Source: Elusimicrobiota bacterium (GTDB taxonomy: Bacteria > Elusimicrobiota > Elusimicrobia > UBA1565). From it: a DNA stretch of 64,000 nt. The position numbers and the translations under genes are program-made. Where the stretch lies: positions 1 through 64,000 of the forward strand of contig JBAZVI010000012.1 of assembly GCA_041660925.1 (NCBI GenBank), given 5' to 3'. The notes under the pieces are model-generated. The model saw only the letters and a program-made list of their open reading frames with translations. It was not told where the DNA came from and ran no database searches. Of the stretch, positions 33,199 through 45,200 are shown piece by piece; position 1 is the stretch's first letter; every line of letters begins with the position of its first letter.

Positions 33199-33227
33199 TT
33201 GTCACATATATTTCGCGCCTATAGGAT
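33199..33227 (+). promoter_or_regulatory. Candidate promoter of the giant surface-protein gene
   Basis: TTGTCA (33199-33204, 5/6 to the -35 consensus) and TAGGAT (33222-33227, 4/6 to -10) are separated by 17 bp in an unusually AT-rich stretch (33059-33260). This predicts a transcript start near 33234 and a leader of about 33 nt. A second -35-like TTGACT at 33152-33157 has no good partner. The rest of this divergent gap holds no gene. Confidence 0.5.
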
Positions 33228-33238
33228 ATTGTCTGGAC

Positions 33239-33254
33239 ATACGCGCGAGCGTAT
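33239..33254. promoter_or_regulatory. Inverted repeat in the leader of the giant gene
   Basis: ATACGC (33239-33244), loop GCGA, GCGTAT (33249-33254), ending 12 bp before the start codon. It could be an operator for the divergent HTH protein or an RNA hairpin near the ribosome-binding site. Confidence 0.35.
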
Positions 33255-33266
33255 CCCCCGGACAGA

Positions 33267-36200
33267 ATGCCTCCCGCCGAGCTGCCCGCCGTCCGCCGAT
33301 CTCAGCTGTTGCCTTCGGGCAACCGTTCCCGCCTCGTCGCCGCTTTCCTCGCCGTCCTCCTCGCCGGACTGCTGGTCCTGCCCAAAGTCTTCGCCCTCCG
33401 CCAGGAGAGCGCCTCGTTCGTCTCGGAGCCCGCCGCGCTGGTCCAGGGCGGTGCGGCCTCCTCGGGCGCGACGTTCCAAAGCGCCGGAGCCCTGGAGTCC
33501 CTCGGCGGCTCGCAGTCTCTGGCGAGCGGCTTCGCCAACGAGAGCGGCGCCCTCGCCGGGACCCCGGTCCCGGGAGCCGTCACCAACCTGGCCGTCATCG
33601 CGCGGTCTTCAGACAGCGTCGTGCTCCAGTGGACCGCGCCGCCCGCGGACGCCGAGAACTCGACGGGCACCGCGGCGGCGTACTTGATCCGGTACTCGAC
33701 GGGCCCCATCGCCTCGGACGCCGACTTCTCCTCGGCGACCGTCTACGAGAACGCCTTCACGCCGCTCGCGCCCCCGCAGACGGAGACGCGCCTGATCGCC
33801 GGCCTCGACCCCGCGACGACGCTCTATTTCTCCATCGCCGTCCTCAACGCGCAGGGCGTCCGCTCGCCCGCCTCCCCGTCGGTCTCCACCTGGACCCTGC
33901 CCTCCCCCGTGACGCTCGTCTACCCCGAGAACCTCGCCTACCTCGGTGAGCCGCGGCCCGTGCTGCACTGGAGCGGCAAGGCGGGCAACTCCTACCGCGT
34001 CCAGGTCGCGCGCGACTACGCCTTCAGCGACGTGGTCCTGGACTCCGTCACCTTCAACGCCTTCTGCGCCTCCCCCGTCTCCCTGACCCATGCCCAGCGC
34101 TACTGGTGGAAGGTGCGCGACGAGAACACCGGCGAGCCCTCGGGCGCGCGAAGCTTCCGCGTCGACCTCGTCGCCCCCTCCTGGGGCGCACAGCTGCAGG
34201 CGTCGACCGCAGCGGCCCTGGCCCCCTGGAACGACGTCGCGCCCGACACGATCATGCGCTCGAGCGTCGTGAGCGTGCGCATCGCCGTCCAGGACGCCTT
34301 CGCCGGCCTGCTGGCCTCCACCGCGACCCCCGCCGGGCTCGTCGCCGACTGGCATCTCGACGAGTCCTCCGGCATCGTCGCCCTCGACGCCTCCACAGGG
34401 GGGCTCCACGGGGTCCTCTCCGGCTACGGGGCGGGCACGACCTGGGCCGCGGGCCGCCGCGGCGGCGCCCTGCGGCTCGACGGCTCGAGCCAGCGCGTGG
34501 ACGTCCCCGATTCCTCCGCGTTCGACTGGGTGGACTACACGCTGGAAGCGTGGATCAAGACCGCCGACGCGGGCGCGGGCTATCGCCGCATCGTCAACCA
34601 GCAGAACGGCGGCACCTACTGGCTCCTGACCCTCCTCGACAACCGCCTCAGCGTCTGCGTGGACAGCCGCGACCTCGGCTGCACGGCGGTCTCCGTCGGC
34701 CCCCTCCTCAACGACGACGCCTGGCACCACGTCGCGGTCTCCCGCCGCGACGGGGACCTCTACGGCTTCTACGTCGACGGCGCCCTCGTCGAGACCCGCT
34801 CCGCGGCCGCGGTCGCGCCGCACGCCATCGCGGCGCCGGTCGTCCTGGGCGCCCAGGCCGGAGGCGGACAGGACTTCGGCGGCGTCATCGACGGAGTCCG
34901 CCTCTTCGGCGTCGCCCGCTCCTCCATCGAGGTCGCCGGAGACTTCGACCGCGACCTCCTCGCGGCGGGACTGCGCTCCCGGGCCTTCTCGGTCCTCTAT
35001 TCGACCGACGCCGGAGGCACCTGGGTGCAGGCCTCGACGCAGAGCCTGACGCTCCAGGCCGCCAACGGGGAGACCGCCCAGACGATCCTCCAGGCGGACG
35101 GTCTGCGCCTGGTCACCTCCACGGGCTACGGAGCCCTCACCGACCTCGTCTCCTTCTCGCTGAGCGACTACGCGGGGAACACGAGCACCGGGGTCTTCGT
35201 CATCTACGTCGACACGAACCCGGCGCCGGTGCTGACCTATCCCGGGCTCGGGGTGCACGTGAACGTCCAGCCGAACTTCGACTGGTATCTCCCCAGCACG
35301 GCGACGGCCGCCGGCCTCGGCGTCGGCGCCTCCTACCTCCTGCAGGTCGCGCAGAACGACCCGAGCTTCGCGTCGCCCGTCATCTCCATCTCCACCCCCC
35401 CGGTGGTGCAGAGCACGATGTCGTTCATCACCGACGCCGTCTACCTCTCCACCTTCACGCTCGCCGAAGGCGCGACCTTCTACTGGCGCGCCCGCTGGAA
35501 CACCGGCGGGGGCACGCCGGGCCCCTGGTCGGAGGTCTCCAGCTTCGTCACCGACTTCACTCCTCCGTCGCTCTCCGGCTACGTCTCCCGCAGCTCCAGC
35601 GGCGGCGCCATCGCCGAGGGCGGCTGGAACGACGACTCCTCGGCCGTCTCGGCGGAGTTCAGCGCGCAAGACCTCGGCTCCGGCCTCCGTCTGAGCACCG
35701 CCGCGGTCCCCGACAGCATGCTCGCGGCCCCCGGCGGCTTCGGCGTGCTCTTCTCCACCTCCAACTCCAACTTCTGGTTCGCGCAGACCCGCACGACGAG
35801 CTACGACGGGACCGTCCCCCGCGTCTCGGCGCTGAGCGTCTATAACGGGAAGCTCTACGCGGGCCTCGACGGCAACGTGGGCGCGGGCGAGGGAGACGTC
35901 TACGCCTTCGACGGGAACTCCTGGACGCTCAGCTTCAACGGCACGGCCGACGCCGTCTACGCCCTCGCGGTCTATGACGGGAAGCTCTACGCCGCACAGG
36001 GGAAGAGCTCGGGCTCCACGGGCGACGTCTACGTCTTCGACGGGACGTCCTGGACGCTCAGCTACGACGGGACGCAGGAGGCCATCCGCTCCCTGGCCGC
36101 CTTCAACGGGCGGCTCTTCGCCGGGCAATGCTGCAGCACCGCCGACGGCGACATCCTGGCCTACGACGGGAAGAACTGGTCGCGCTCCTACGACGGGAGC

Positions 36201-39200
36201 CAGGAGACCATCGACTCCCTCGCCGTCTACAACGGCCGGCTCTTCGCCGGACAGGGACTCAACTTCGGCGACGGCACCGTGCTCGTCTACGACGGAGGCG
36301 CGTGGACCCCGAGCTACACCGCCTCCTACGAGCAGATCGCCTCCCTCGCGTCCTACAACGGCCGCCTCTACGCCGGCGCGGGCTCGGCGACCGGCAACGG
36401 CAACGTCCTCGCCTACGACGGGAACAGTTGGACGGTCAGCTATCCCGGCGGGCAGGAGGCCATCCGCTCGCTGGGCGCCTACAACGGTCTCCTCTACGCC
36501 GGCCAGGGCAACAACGCCGGCCGCGGAGACATCCTCGCTTTCGACGGCGACCGCTGGCGCCTCGTCTACGACGGCGCCAAGAGCCAGATCCTCGCGCTGG
36601 CCGCCTACGAGGGGCGGCTCTACGCCGGGCAGGGCGGCGCCGCCGGCGACGGAGACGTCCACGCCTTCACGCCGACCGCCCCCGCGAGCCTCACCGGCGA
36701 GGACGGCAGTCTCTCCCCGGAGCTCTTCTCCTCCGGCGGCGTCGAGCTCCTCAGTTCGACGAACACCCTGCTCTGCTCCGGGGTCGCCCCCTGCGGCGCG
36801 ACCAACCAGCTCGTCTTCACCGTGATGGACCGCGCCGGGAACGTGGCGACCTCCGGACCGTACGCCGTCCTCGTCGACACGACCGCCCCGCTCAGCGTCT
36901 CCACGCTGACCTGCCCGGCCGCCATGAGCTACGTGAACGTCCAGCCGAACTTCGCGTGGTCCGGCCCCTCCACGGTGACGGTCGTCGGCCTGGGCCCCGG
37001 CGCCTCCTACTACCTTCAGGTCGCCGCGGACCCGGCCTTCGGCGCCGGCGACATCGTCCTCTCGATCTCGACGCCCGCCTGGCTCTCGAGCTCCGGGACG
37101 GTCACCGACGACACCGTCTACCGCTCGACCTTCTCTCTCGCGGACGCCACGACCTACTACTGGCGCGTGCGGGCCCGCGCCTCCCTCGGCCGCTTCGGCC
37201 CCTGGTCCGACGCCTCCAGCTTCGTGACGGACTTCGCGGCTCCCGTCGTCAGCTCCTACGTCCACACGAACTCCACCGGCGGCTTCATGGCCGAGTCGCA
37301 GTACAACGACGCCAACAGCGGGGTCCTGGCGCACCTCGCCGTGCAGGACGCCGTCTCAGGGCTCTTCATCAGCACCGCCTTCCGGCCCGGGGGCGGACTC
37401 GACGCGACGGGCGGCTTCGGGGTGCGCTACACGACCGACGCGGGGACTACCTGGATCCAGGAGGGCGCGACGCCGTCCTTCGACGGGGACAAGAACTACG
37501 TCCTCGCTCTGACCGTCTTCAAGGACCGGCTCTACGCGGGCCTCTACGGCGCGAGCGGGGGCGACAGCGACATCTACGTCTACGACGGGACCTCCTGGAC
37601 CCTCAATTACCATGGGACCAAGACCGGCGTCGTCGCGCTGGCGGAGTTCGAGAACCGCCTCTACGCCACGTTCGGAGGAGGCGCCAACGGCGACGGCGAC
37701 ATCATGGTCTGCGACCCCGCCTTCAGCGGGGCGAGCGACGTCTGCGACGCCGGGGACTGGACGTTCAGCTATCAGGGCCCCTACTCCACGGCCTACGGGC
37801 TCGCGGTCTACAACGGCAAGCTCTACGCCGGGATGGGCGCCACGGGCAAGGCGGACATCCTCGTCTTCGACGGCAGCCTCTGGAGCCAGAGCTTCCACGG
37901 CGACGGCGACTGGTTCTGGCCTCTCGCCGCCTACAACGGGAACCTCTTCGCGGGGCAGGGCGGCGCCGCCGGCAAGGGCGACGTCTACTCCTTCGACGGC
38001 AGCACCTGGACGAAGGCGGTCGAGCTGGCCGGCGTCGGGAACTACGCGATGCAGGTCTACAACAAGAAACTCTACGTCTCCCATTCCAACGCCGTCAGCA
38101 AGGGAGAGGTCCGAACCTACGACGGGACGAGCTGGGCCCTCATCGGGAACTCGCCCAAGGACCTCTTCTACGGCTTCGGCATCTTCAACGGACGGCTCTA
38201 CGCCGGCCAGGGGAACAGCGCCGACATGGGCGACGTCTTCTCCTTCGACGGGAGCACCTGGACGCTGGCCTTCAACGGCCAGCAGGAATCCATCCGCTCC
38301 TTCGGCGTCTACGACAACAAGCTCTTCATCGGCCAGGGCTCCGGGGTGGGCGATGGAGACGTCTTCGCGCTGAACACGCTCGTCTCGACCTGGACGACCA
38401 TCCAGGACGGCACGACCGCGCTCGAGACCCTCAACGCGCTCTCCCTGCGCCCGGTCTACTCGACGAACACGCAGACCTGCGGCGGCGTCTGGCCCTGCGG
38501 CGCCACCGACCAGATCGTCTTCACCTTCAACGACCGGGCCGGCAACGCGACGCGCGCGGGCCCCTACGCCCTCATCGTGGACACGCGCCCCGTCCTCACC
38601 GACCCTCCGAACGGGACCTTCGTGAGCACGACGACGCCGGTCCTGACCTGGCTGGCCTCGCGCGGGCAGGTCCAGCTCGCCGCCGACGACCTGATGAACG
38701 CGGTGGTCTCGAGCTCGATGACCCAGGTCGTCGTCAACCAGTACAACGCCTTCCGCGCGACCGGCTCGCTCCTCGACGGGACGACCTACTGGTGGCGCGC
38801 GCGCCACCCGGGCTACCTCAACTGGGCCTCGTCCTTCACCTTCGTCGTGGACGTCGGCTCGCCGGCCCTCTCCTCCCCCCGCGTCTCGACGGACCCCGCG
38901 ACCGGGCCCTGGACCCCGCTGCCCTCGGCGCTCTACCTCGCCTCGCACACCGTCTCGCTGCGCGTGGACGTGCAGGACACCGTCTCGGGCCTGATGGCTT
39001 CGACCGGGATCCTCCAGGGTCTGCTCTTCCAGTACCACTTCAACGAATCCTCCGGCACGGTCGCGCTCGACGCCTCGACGAACGCCTATGACGGCACGTT
39101 CATAAACGGTTCGACGTGGGCGACCGGAGTATTCGGCTCGGCGCTGAGCTTCAACGGCGCCCTTTCCCAAAGGATCGAGATACCTTATCGCCCCGAACTG

Positions 39201-42200
39201 GACCTTCGCGACGACATCACGCTCGAGGGCTGGATCAAGGCGCCCAACTATTCCTCCGCCTATGCGACCATCCTCTCGAACTACACGGGAGCTTCCGCAG
39301 GCTACATCCTCGGCATCAACTACGCGAGCGCGAACGCGGGAGACCTCTACTTCTGGAGCAACGGAACCTACAAATCCATCCCCACCTCGCATCAGAACTT
39401 CGTAAAGATGAACGACAACAACTGGCACCACTTCGCGGTCGTGGTCACCGGAGGCTTCACGCATTTCTGGATCGACGGGATCTGGCGCTACAGCGCCGCA
39501 GGGGGGCCGACCCTGACCACGACGAACAAGACGGCCGTCGGATCGTATGTAAGCGGTTCCTATCCCCTGACCGGGCTCCTCGACGAACTACGCGTCTACA
39601 AAGTCGCCCGCTCCTCCGCCCAGGTCCTGGCCGACTACGAGTACGACCAGCTCGGCGGCTACGACCGCGGACAGCCCTTCAACGTGACCTACTCCACCAA
39701 CGGCGGCCTGACCTGGCTCTACGTCTCGACGGCGAACGTGTCGCTCGACACCTCCCTCAACCGCGACACCTCGCTGCGCACCCTCTCCGTGGACGGGCTC
39801 TTCCTCGCGAACTCGACCGCCGCGGGCGCGGCGACGAACATCGTGAGCTTCGCGGTCTCCGACTACGCGGGCAACGTCGCCACCGCCTCCTACGTCCTCC
39901 TGGTCGGCACCTCCCCGGTCCCGGGCCTCGACGCCCCGGCGGACGGCGCCTGGGTCTCCACGACCCAGGCCTCCTTCGGCTGGGCGCCGCAGACCGGCGG
40001 TTATCACCGCTTCGAGCTCTCGACGGATCCCTCCTTCACGCCGCTCCTGCTCTCCTCGGTGACCTACAACCCGAACTACGTCTCGACGCTGACCCTCAGC
40101 GAGATGACGACCTATTACTGGCGGGTCCGCCTGAACGCGGCGAACGACGAGTCCTGGTCCGAGACGCGCAGCTTCGTCGTCGACATCGGGTCCCCGACCC
40201 TCGCGCTCCCCCAGGTCTCGACCGACCCCGCCAACGGCCCCTGGACCGGCCTGCCGAGCACGACGCTCTACATGACCTCGAACGTCGTCTCCGTGCGCAT
40301 CGACGTGCGGGACCCCCGCGTCGGCCTCATGGCCTCGACCGGCGTCCCGCAGGGCCTCGTCGCGCACTGGCACCTCGACGAGTCCACGGGCATGGTCGCG
40401 CTCGACGCGTCCACCCAGGGACACCACGGCTTCATCCCGAGCACGATGACCTTCACGGCCGGGCGCCGGGGCGGCGCGCTCTACTTCAACGGCGCGCAGG
40501 GCGTGAGCATCCCGGACTCCAACGACTTCATCTTCCTCGACTACACGGCCGAGGCCTGGTTCAAGACCCCGAACGCGGGCGCCGGAGCGACCCGCATCGT
40601 GAGCCAGCAGGACGCGGTCGCCAACTACTGGCAGCTCACGCTCAACAGCAACCAGCCCCGCTTCTGCGACATCCGCTTCGGGGCCTGCGACATCCTCGGG
40701 CCGACCCTCAACGACGACCGCTGGCACCACATCGCGATGACCCACGAGAACGGCCGCCGCTTCACCTACTACGTCGACGGCGTCATCATCGGCACGCGCG
40801 CGGCCGGCGTCAGCGCCCCCATCAACATCGGCTACAACGTGGAGATCGGCCGCCGCTACGACGGCATCCAGTACTTCACCGGAGCCATCGACGAGGTCCG
40901 GCTCTGGAACGTCGCGCGGACCACCGCCGAGATCAGCGCCGACTTCCAGGCCGACCAGCTCTCGGCCTTCAACCGCGGGCAGGCCTACAGCGTGCGCTAC
41001 TCGACCAACGGCGGCACGACCTGGCTCTTCGTCTCGACCGAGAACGTCACGCTGACGAGCGCGCTCAACCGCGACCCCGCCTGGGCGACCCTCAAAGCCG
41101 AAGGCCTCGAGCTGGTCAACAGCACGGCCGCCCTCTCCGACACCAACCTCGTCGCCTTCACCGCGCAGGACTACGCGGGCAACGTTTCCACCGCGGTCTT
41201 CAGGGTCCTGGTCGACACCGTCCCGGTGCCCCAGCTCCTCCTTCCGCCCGACGGCGCGTACGTCCGCGTCGCCACGCCGACCTTCGTCTGGGCCCGGCAG
41301 ACCGGCGGCTTCCACACGGTGCAAGTCGCCCAGGACGCCGCGTTCGTCCAGCTCCTGCTCTCGAGCGCCACCTACAACGAGTTCTGCCGCTCCACGCTCA
41401 CCCTCGCGGGAGCGACGACCTACTACTGGCGCGTCCAACGCACGGCCGCGAACTCGGACACCTGGTCCGAAACCCACACCTTCGTCGTGGACGTGGGCTC
41501 CCCCACCCTCTTCGCCGGGGCCGTCAGCACCGACCCGGCCGCAGGCCCCTGGACGAGCCTGCCGAGCGCGAGCGTCTACATGACCTCCAACGTGGTCTCG
41601 GTCCGGCTCAAGGTCCAGGACGCGCTCTCCGGCCTCATGGCCTCCACGGGAGCGCCCCAGGGCCTCATCGGGATGTGGCGGCTGAACGAATCCTCCGGCA
41701 GCACCGCGCTCGACGGATCCACCACGGGCGTCCACGGGACCCTGATGAACTCCCCGGTCTGGGGCCCGGGACGCGTCGGGGCCGCCCTCACCTTCAACGG
41801 CAGCAACCAGTACGTGAACATCCCTGTCCAGCAAAACCTCTCGGACAACAGCGCCTGGACGGTCCAGCTCTGGTACAAAGGAGGCGACGTCGCCGCCAAC
41901 GGAGATTGGGGCAAGGTACTCGTCGGGCGCGACAACGCCGACCTCTACGCGAACCTCGTGCTCACCGGCGGCTACGCGGAGTACGTCCACTACCCCGGCG
42001 CCTGGGCCCACAACCTGCGCTCGTACACGAGCGTCGCCGACAACCGCTGGCACCACATCGCGTACGTGAACTATCCGACCCGGACCGGCGACCTCTATGT
42101 CGACGGCGTGCGCGAGGCCTCGGGCAGCTCGATCATCAGCAACCCCCTCTACCCCTTCCGCGTCAACACGCTCATGCGCGGCTACAACGGCGCCTACACC

Positions 42201-45200
42201 TCTGGCTCCATCGCCGACGTCCGCATCTACACGGTGGCCCGGACCACCGCGGAGATCGCGGCCGACTACCAGACCGACCAGCTGGCGGCCCAGAACCGCG
42301 GAGAAGCCTTTCACGTGGCGTACTCGACCACCGGCGGCCTGACCTGGCTCTCGGTCTCCACGGAGAGCGTCTCCTTCACCTCCTCGTTGAACACCGACAA
42401 GAGCGAGGCGACCCTCCAGGCCGACGGGATCGTCCTCGTCAACTCCACCGGCCCGGCGGCGCCGTCCAACCTCGTGGCCTTCTACGCTTCCGATTACGCG
42501 GGCAACGTCTCGACCGCCGTCTATTCCATCCAAGTGGACACCAACCCCGTGCCCCTGCTGCTCCAGCCGGAGAACGGCGCCTCCGTGAGCACGACGACGC
42601 CGGGCCTGCTCTGGACCAAGTTCACCAACGGCTACCACTCGGTCCAGGTCTCCCTCGACCCTTCCTTCGACGGCATCATCGCCGACTCGGCGACCTACAA
42701 CACCTTCTACGTCTCGACGAACACGCTCCAGAACGGGACGACGTACTGGTGGAGGGTCCACCTGACCGCCGGCAACGTCTGGACCTGGTCGGAGATCCGC
42801 TCCTTCACGGTGGACCTCGGCTCTCCGACCCTCGCCCTCCCGCAGATCTCCAGCGATACGGTCAACGAGCCGTGGCTCGACCTCGCGACGCCGGTCTACC
42901 AGGACACGACCACCGTCTCCGTGCGGATGACCGTCACGGACCCCCTGACCGGCCTCATGACCTCGACGGGAGTCCCGCAGGGACTCGCCGCGATGTGGCA
43001 CTTCGACGAATCCTCGGGGCCCATGGTCCTCGACGCAGGCACGAACACCTTGAACGGCCTTTTCAACGCAAGCCCCATGTGGGTCGACGGCAAGCGCGGG
43101 AAAGCCCTCCAATTCAACGGGAGCACGCAATGGGTGCAGATCCCGAACAATCCCAAGCTCTCCCCGAGCGTCAATTTCACGGTCGAAGCCTGGTTCAAGA
43201 GCGTGTCGGCCGCGCCCTCGGCCGGAATCGTATCGAACTACCCCGGGACCGCGAACGGCTACATCATGGCGATCAACAACGGGGTCGTCGGGAACTTCAG
43301 CTTCTATACCGGCGCCCAGAACTGGACGACGATGGCGGTCCCGGGCATCGCGGCCAACGACGGCAACTGGCACCACTTCGCCGTCGTCGTCGTCCCGTCT
43401 TTCTTCCACTATTTCGTCGACGGCGTCTGGCGCGGCTCCACCCCGGGCTCTCCGGCCTCCGCCACGGGCGCGCCGACCTTTATCGGCACGCTCTACGCCG
43501 CCAGCAACTGGTTCGCGGGCACGATCGACGAGGTGCGCATGTACAACGTCGCCCGCTCCTCTGCCGAGATCCTGGCGGACTACCAGTCCGACCAACTCGC
43601 CGGCCAGAACGTCGGGGAGGCGTTCAACGTCGTCTACTCGACGACCGGCGGCCTGACCTGGCTGCCCGTCTCGACCTGGACCGTGAGCATGGACGGCGGC
43701 AACGCCGCCAAGGGCCCCCTCTTCCTCCAGGCCGACGGCGTCCAGTTCGTGAACTCGACCGGCCCCTGGTCCGAGAACAACCGCGTCGCCTTCGTCGCCT
43801 CCGACTACGCCGGCAACGTCGCGACCCGCGCCTACTCGGTCTACATCGACACCCACCCGACCATCCTCGCCCCCGAGGACGGCGCCTGGGTCTCGACGAC
43901 GACCCCGACCCTCTCCTGGTTCTCGGCCCAGCGCGCACAGGTCCAGGTCGCCGCCGATGAGGGCTTCGCCTCCGTTGTCGTCGACTCCACGACCCAGAAC
44001 CTCTGGCTGCAGCCCCAGCCGCCGCTCTCCGAGGGGACCACCTACTGGTGGCGCGCCCGCAACGCCGGCTACGTCAACTGGTCGACGCCCCGCACCTTCG
44101 TCGTCGACATCGGGAGCCCCTCCCTTTACGCCGCGATGGTCACCAGCGACACGGTCAACGAGCCCTGGCTCGACCCCGCCAGCCCCGTCTACCTGGACAC
44201 CACGGTCGTCTCGATGCGCGTGAGCATGCGGGACACCCTCTCCGGCCTCATGCTCTCGACGGGCCTGCCGCAGGGCCTCCTCGGCCAATGGCACATGGAC
44301 GAGGGCTCGGGCACCGTCGTCAACGACGCTTCGACGAACTCGCTGACGGGCCTTGTCGTCGCCAACTCGACCTGGACCCAGGGCGCGCGCGGCGGGGCCA
44401 TGTCCTTCAACGGGACCTCGCACATCGAAGTCCCCTCCAGCCCGCTCTTCAACCTCACCGACAACTTCACCTTCGAGGCCTGGATCAAGACGCGCTCGGC
44501 GGCCGGCGGACAGTGTTTCCTCGGCAACTGGGGCGGCTCCGGCTGGACCGCCTGCGTGGACGGCGGCGACTTCTCCCTATATACGCCCAGCGCGTATCGC
44601 AAGCTGTCCCCCCCGCTTATCGTCAACAGCGGACGCTGGCAGCACGTCGCCGCGACCTTCAAGGCCGGGCACATCGACTACTTCGTCGACGGGGCCTGGC
44701 GCGGCTCCTACAACGGCGCCGCCAACCCCTCTTCCTCCGCCCAGCGCCTCGAGATCGGCTGCCAGGGCAACGCCGGCGCCTGCTTCAACGGGCAGGTCGA
44801 CGAGGTGCGCCTCTACAACGTCGTCCGCACCACCGCGCAGATCGCAGCCGACTATCTCGCCGACCAGCTCGCCGGGCACCACCGCGGGCTCGCCTACAGC
44901 GTCTCCTACAGCACGAACGCCGGCCTCACCTGGCTGCGCCACTCCACATGGACGCTGAGCGCGACCTCCGCGCTCAACCGCAGCCAGGGCGCCGTGACCC
45001 TGCAGGCCGACGGCATCCCCGTCATCTGCTCCACCGGCCCGCTCGCGCCGACGAACCTCGTCGCCTTCACGGTCTCCGACTACGCGGGCAACGCGGCCAC
45101 CGCCGCCTATGTCGTCCTCGTCGACACCCTCACCCCGACCATCGCGGTGACCCCGCAGTTCCCGCCCAACGGCGCCTTCGTGAACGTCGTCCCGAACTTC

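Noticed and set aside
33059..33266. A small gene in the AT-rich divergent gap
   Set aside because: No reading frame there has both a ribosome-binding site and a protein-like composition; promoter function explains the base composition better.
39116..43960. Long plus-strand frames in other phases over the giant gene (also 55400-58615, 46634-49381, 36128-39091)
   Set aside because: Their translations are Arg/Pro/His-rich low-complexity shadows; the coding phase is that of the ATG at 33267.
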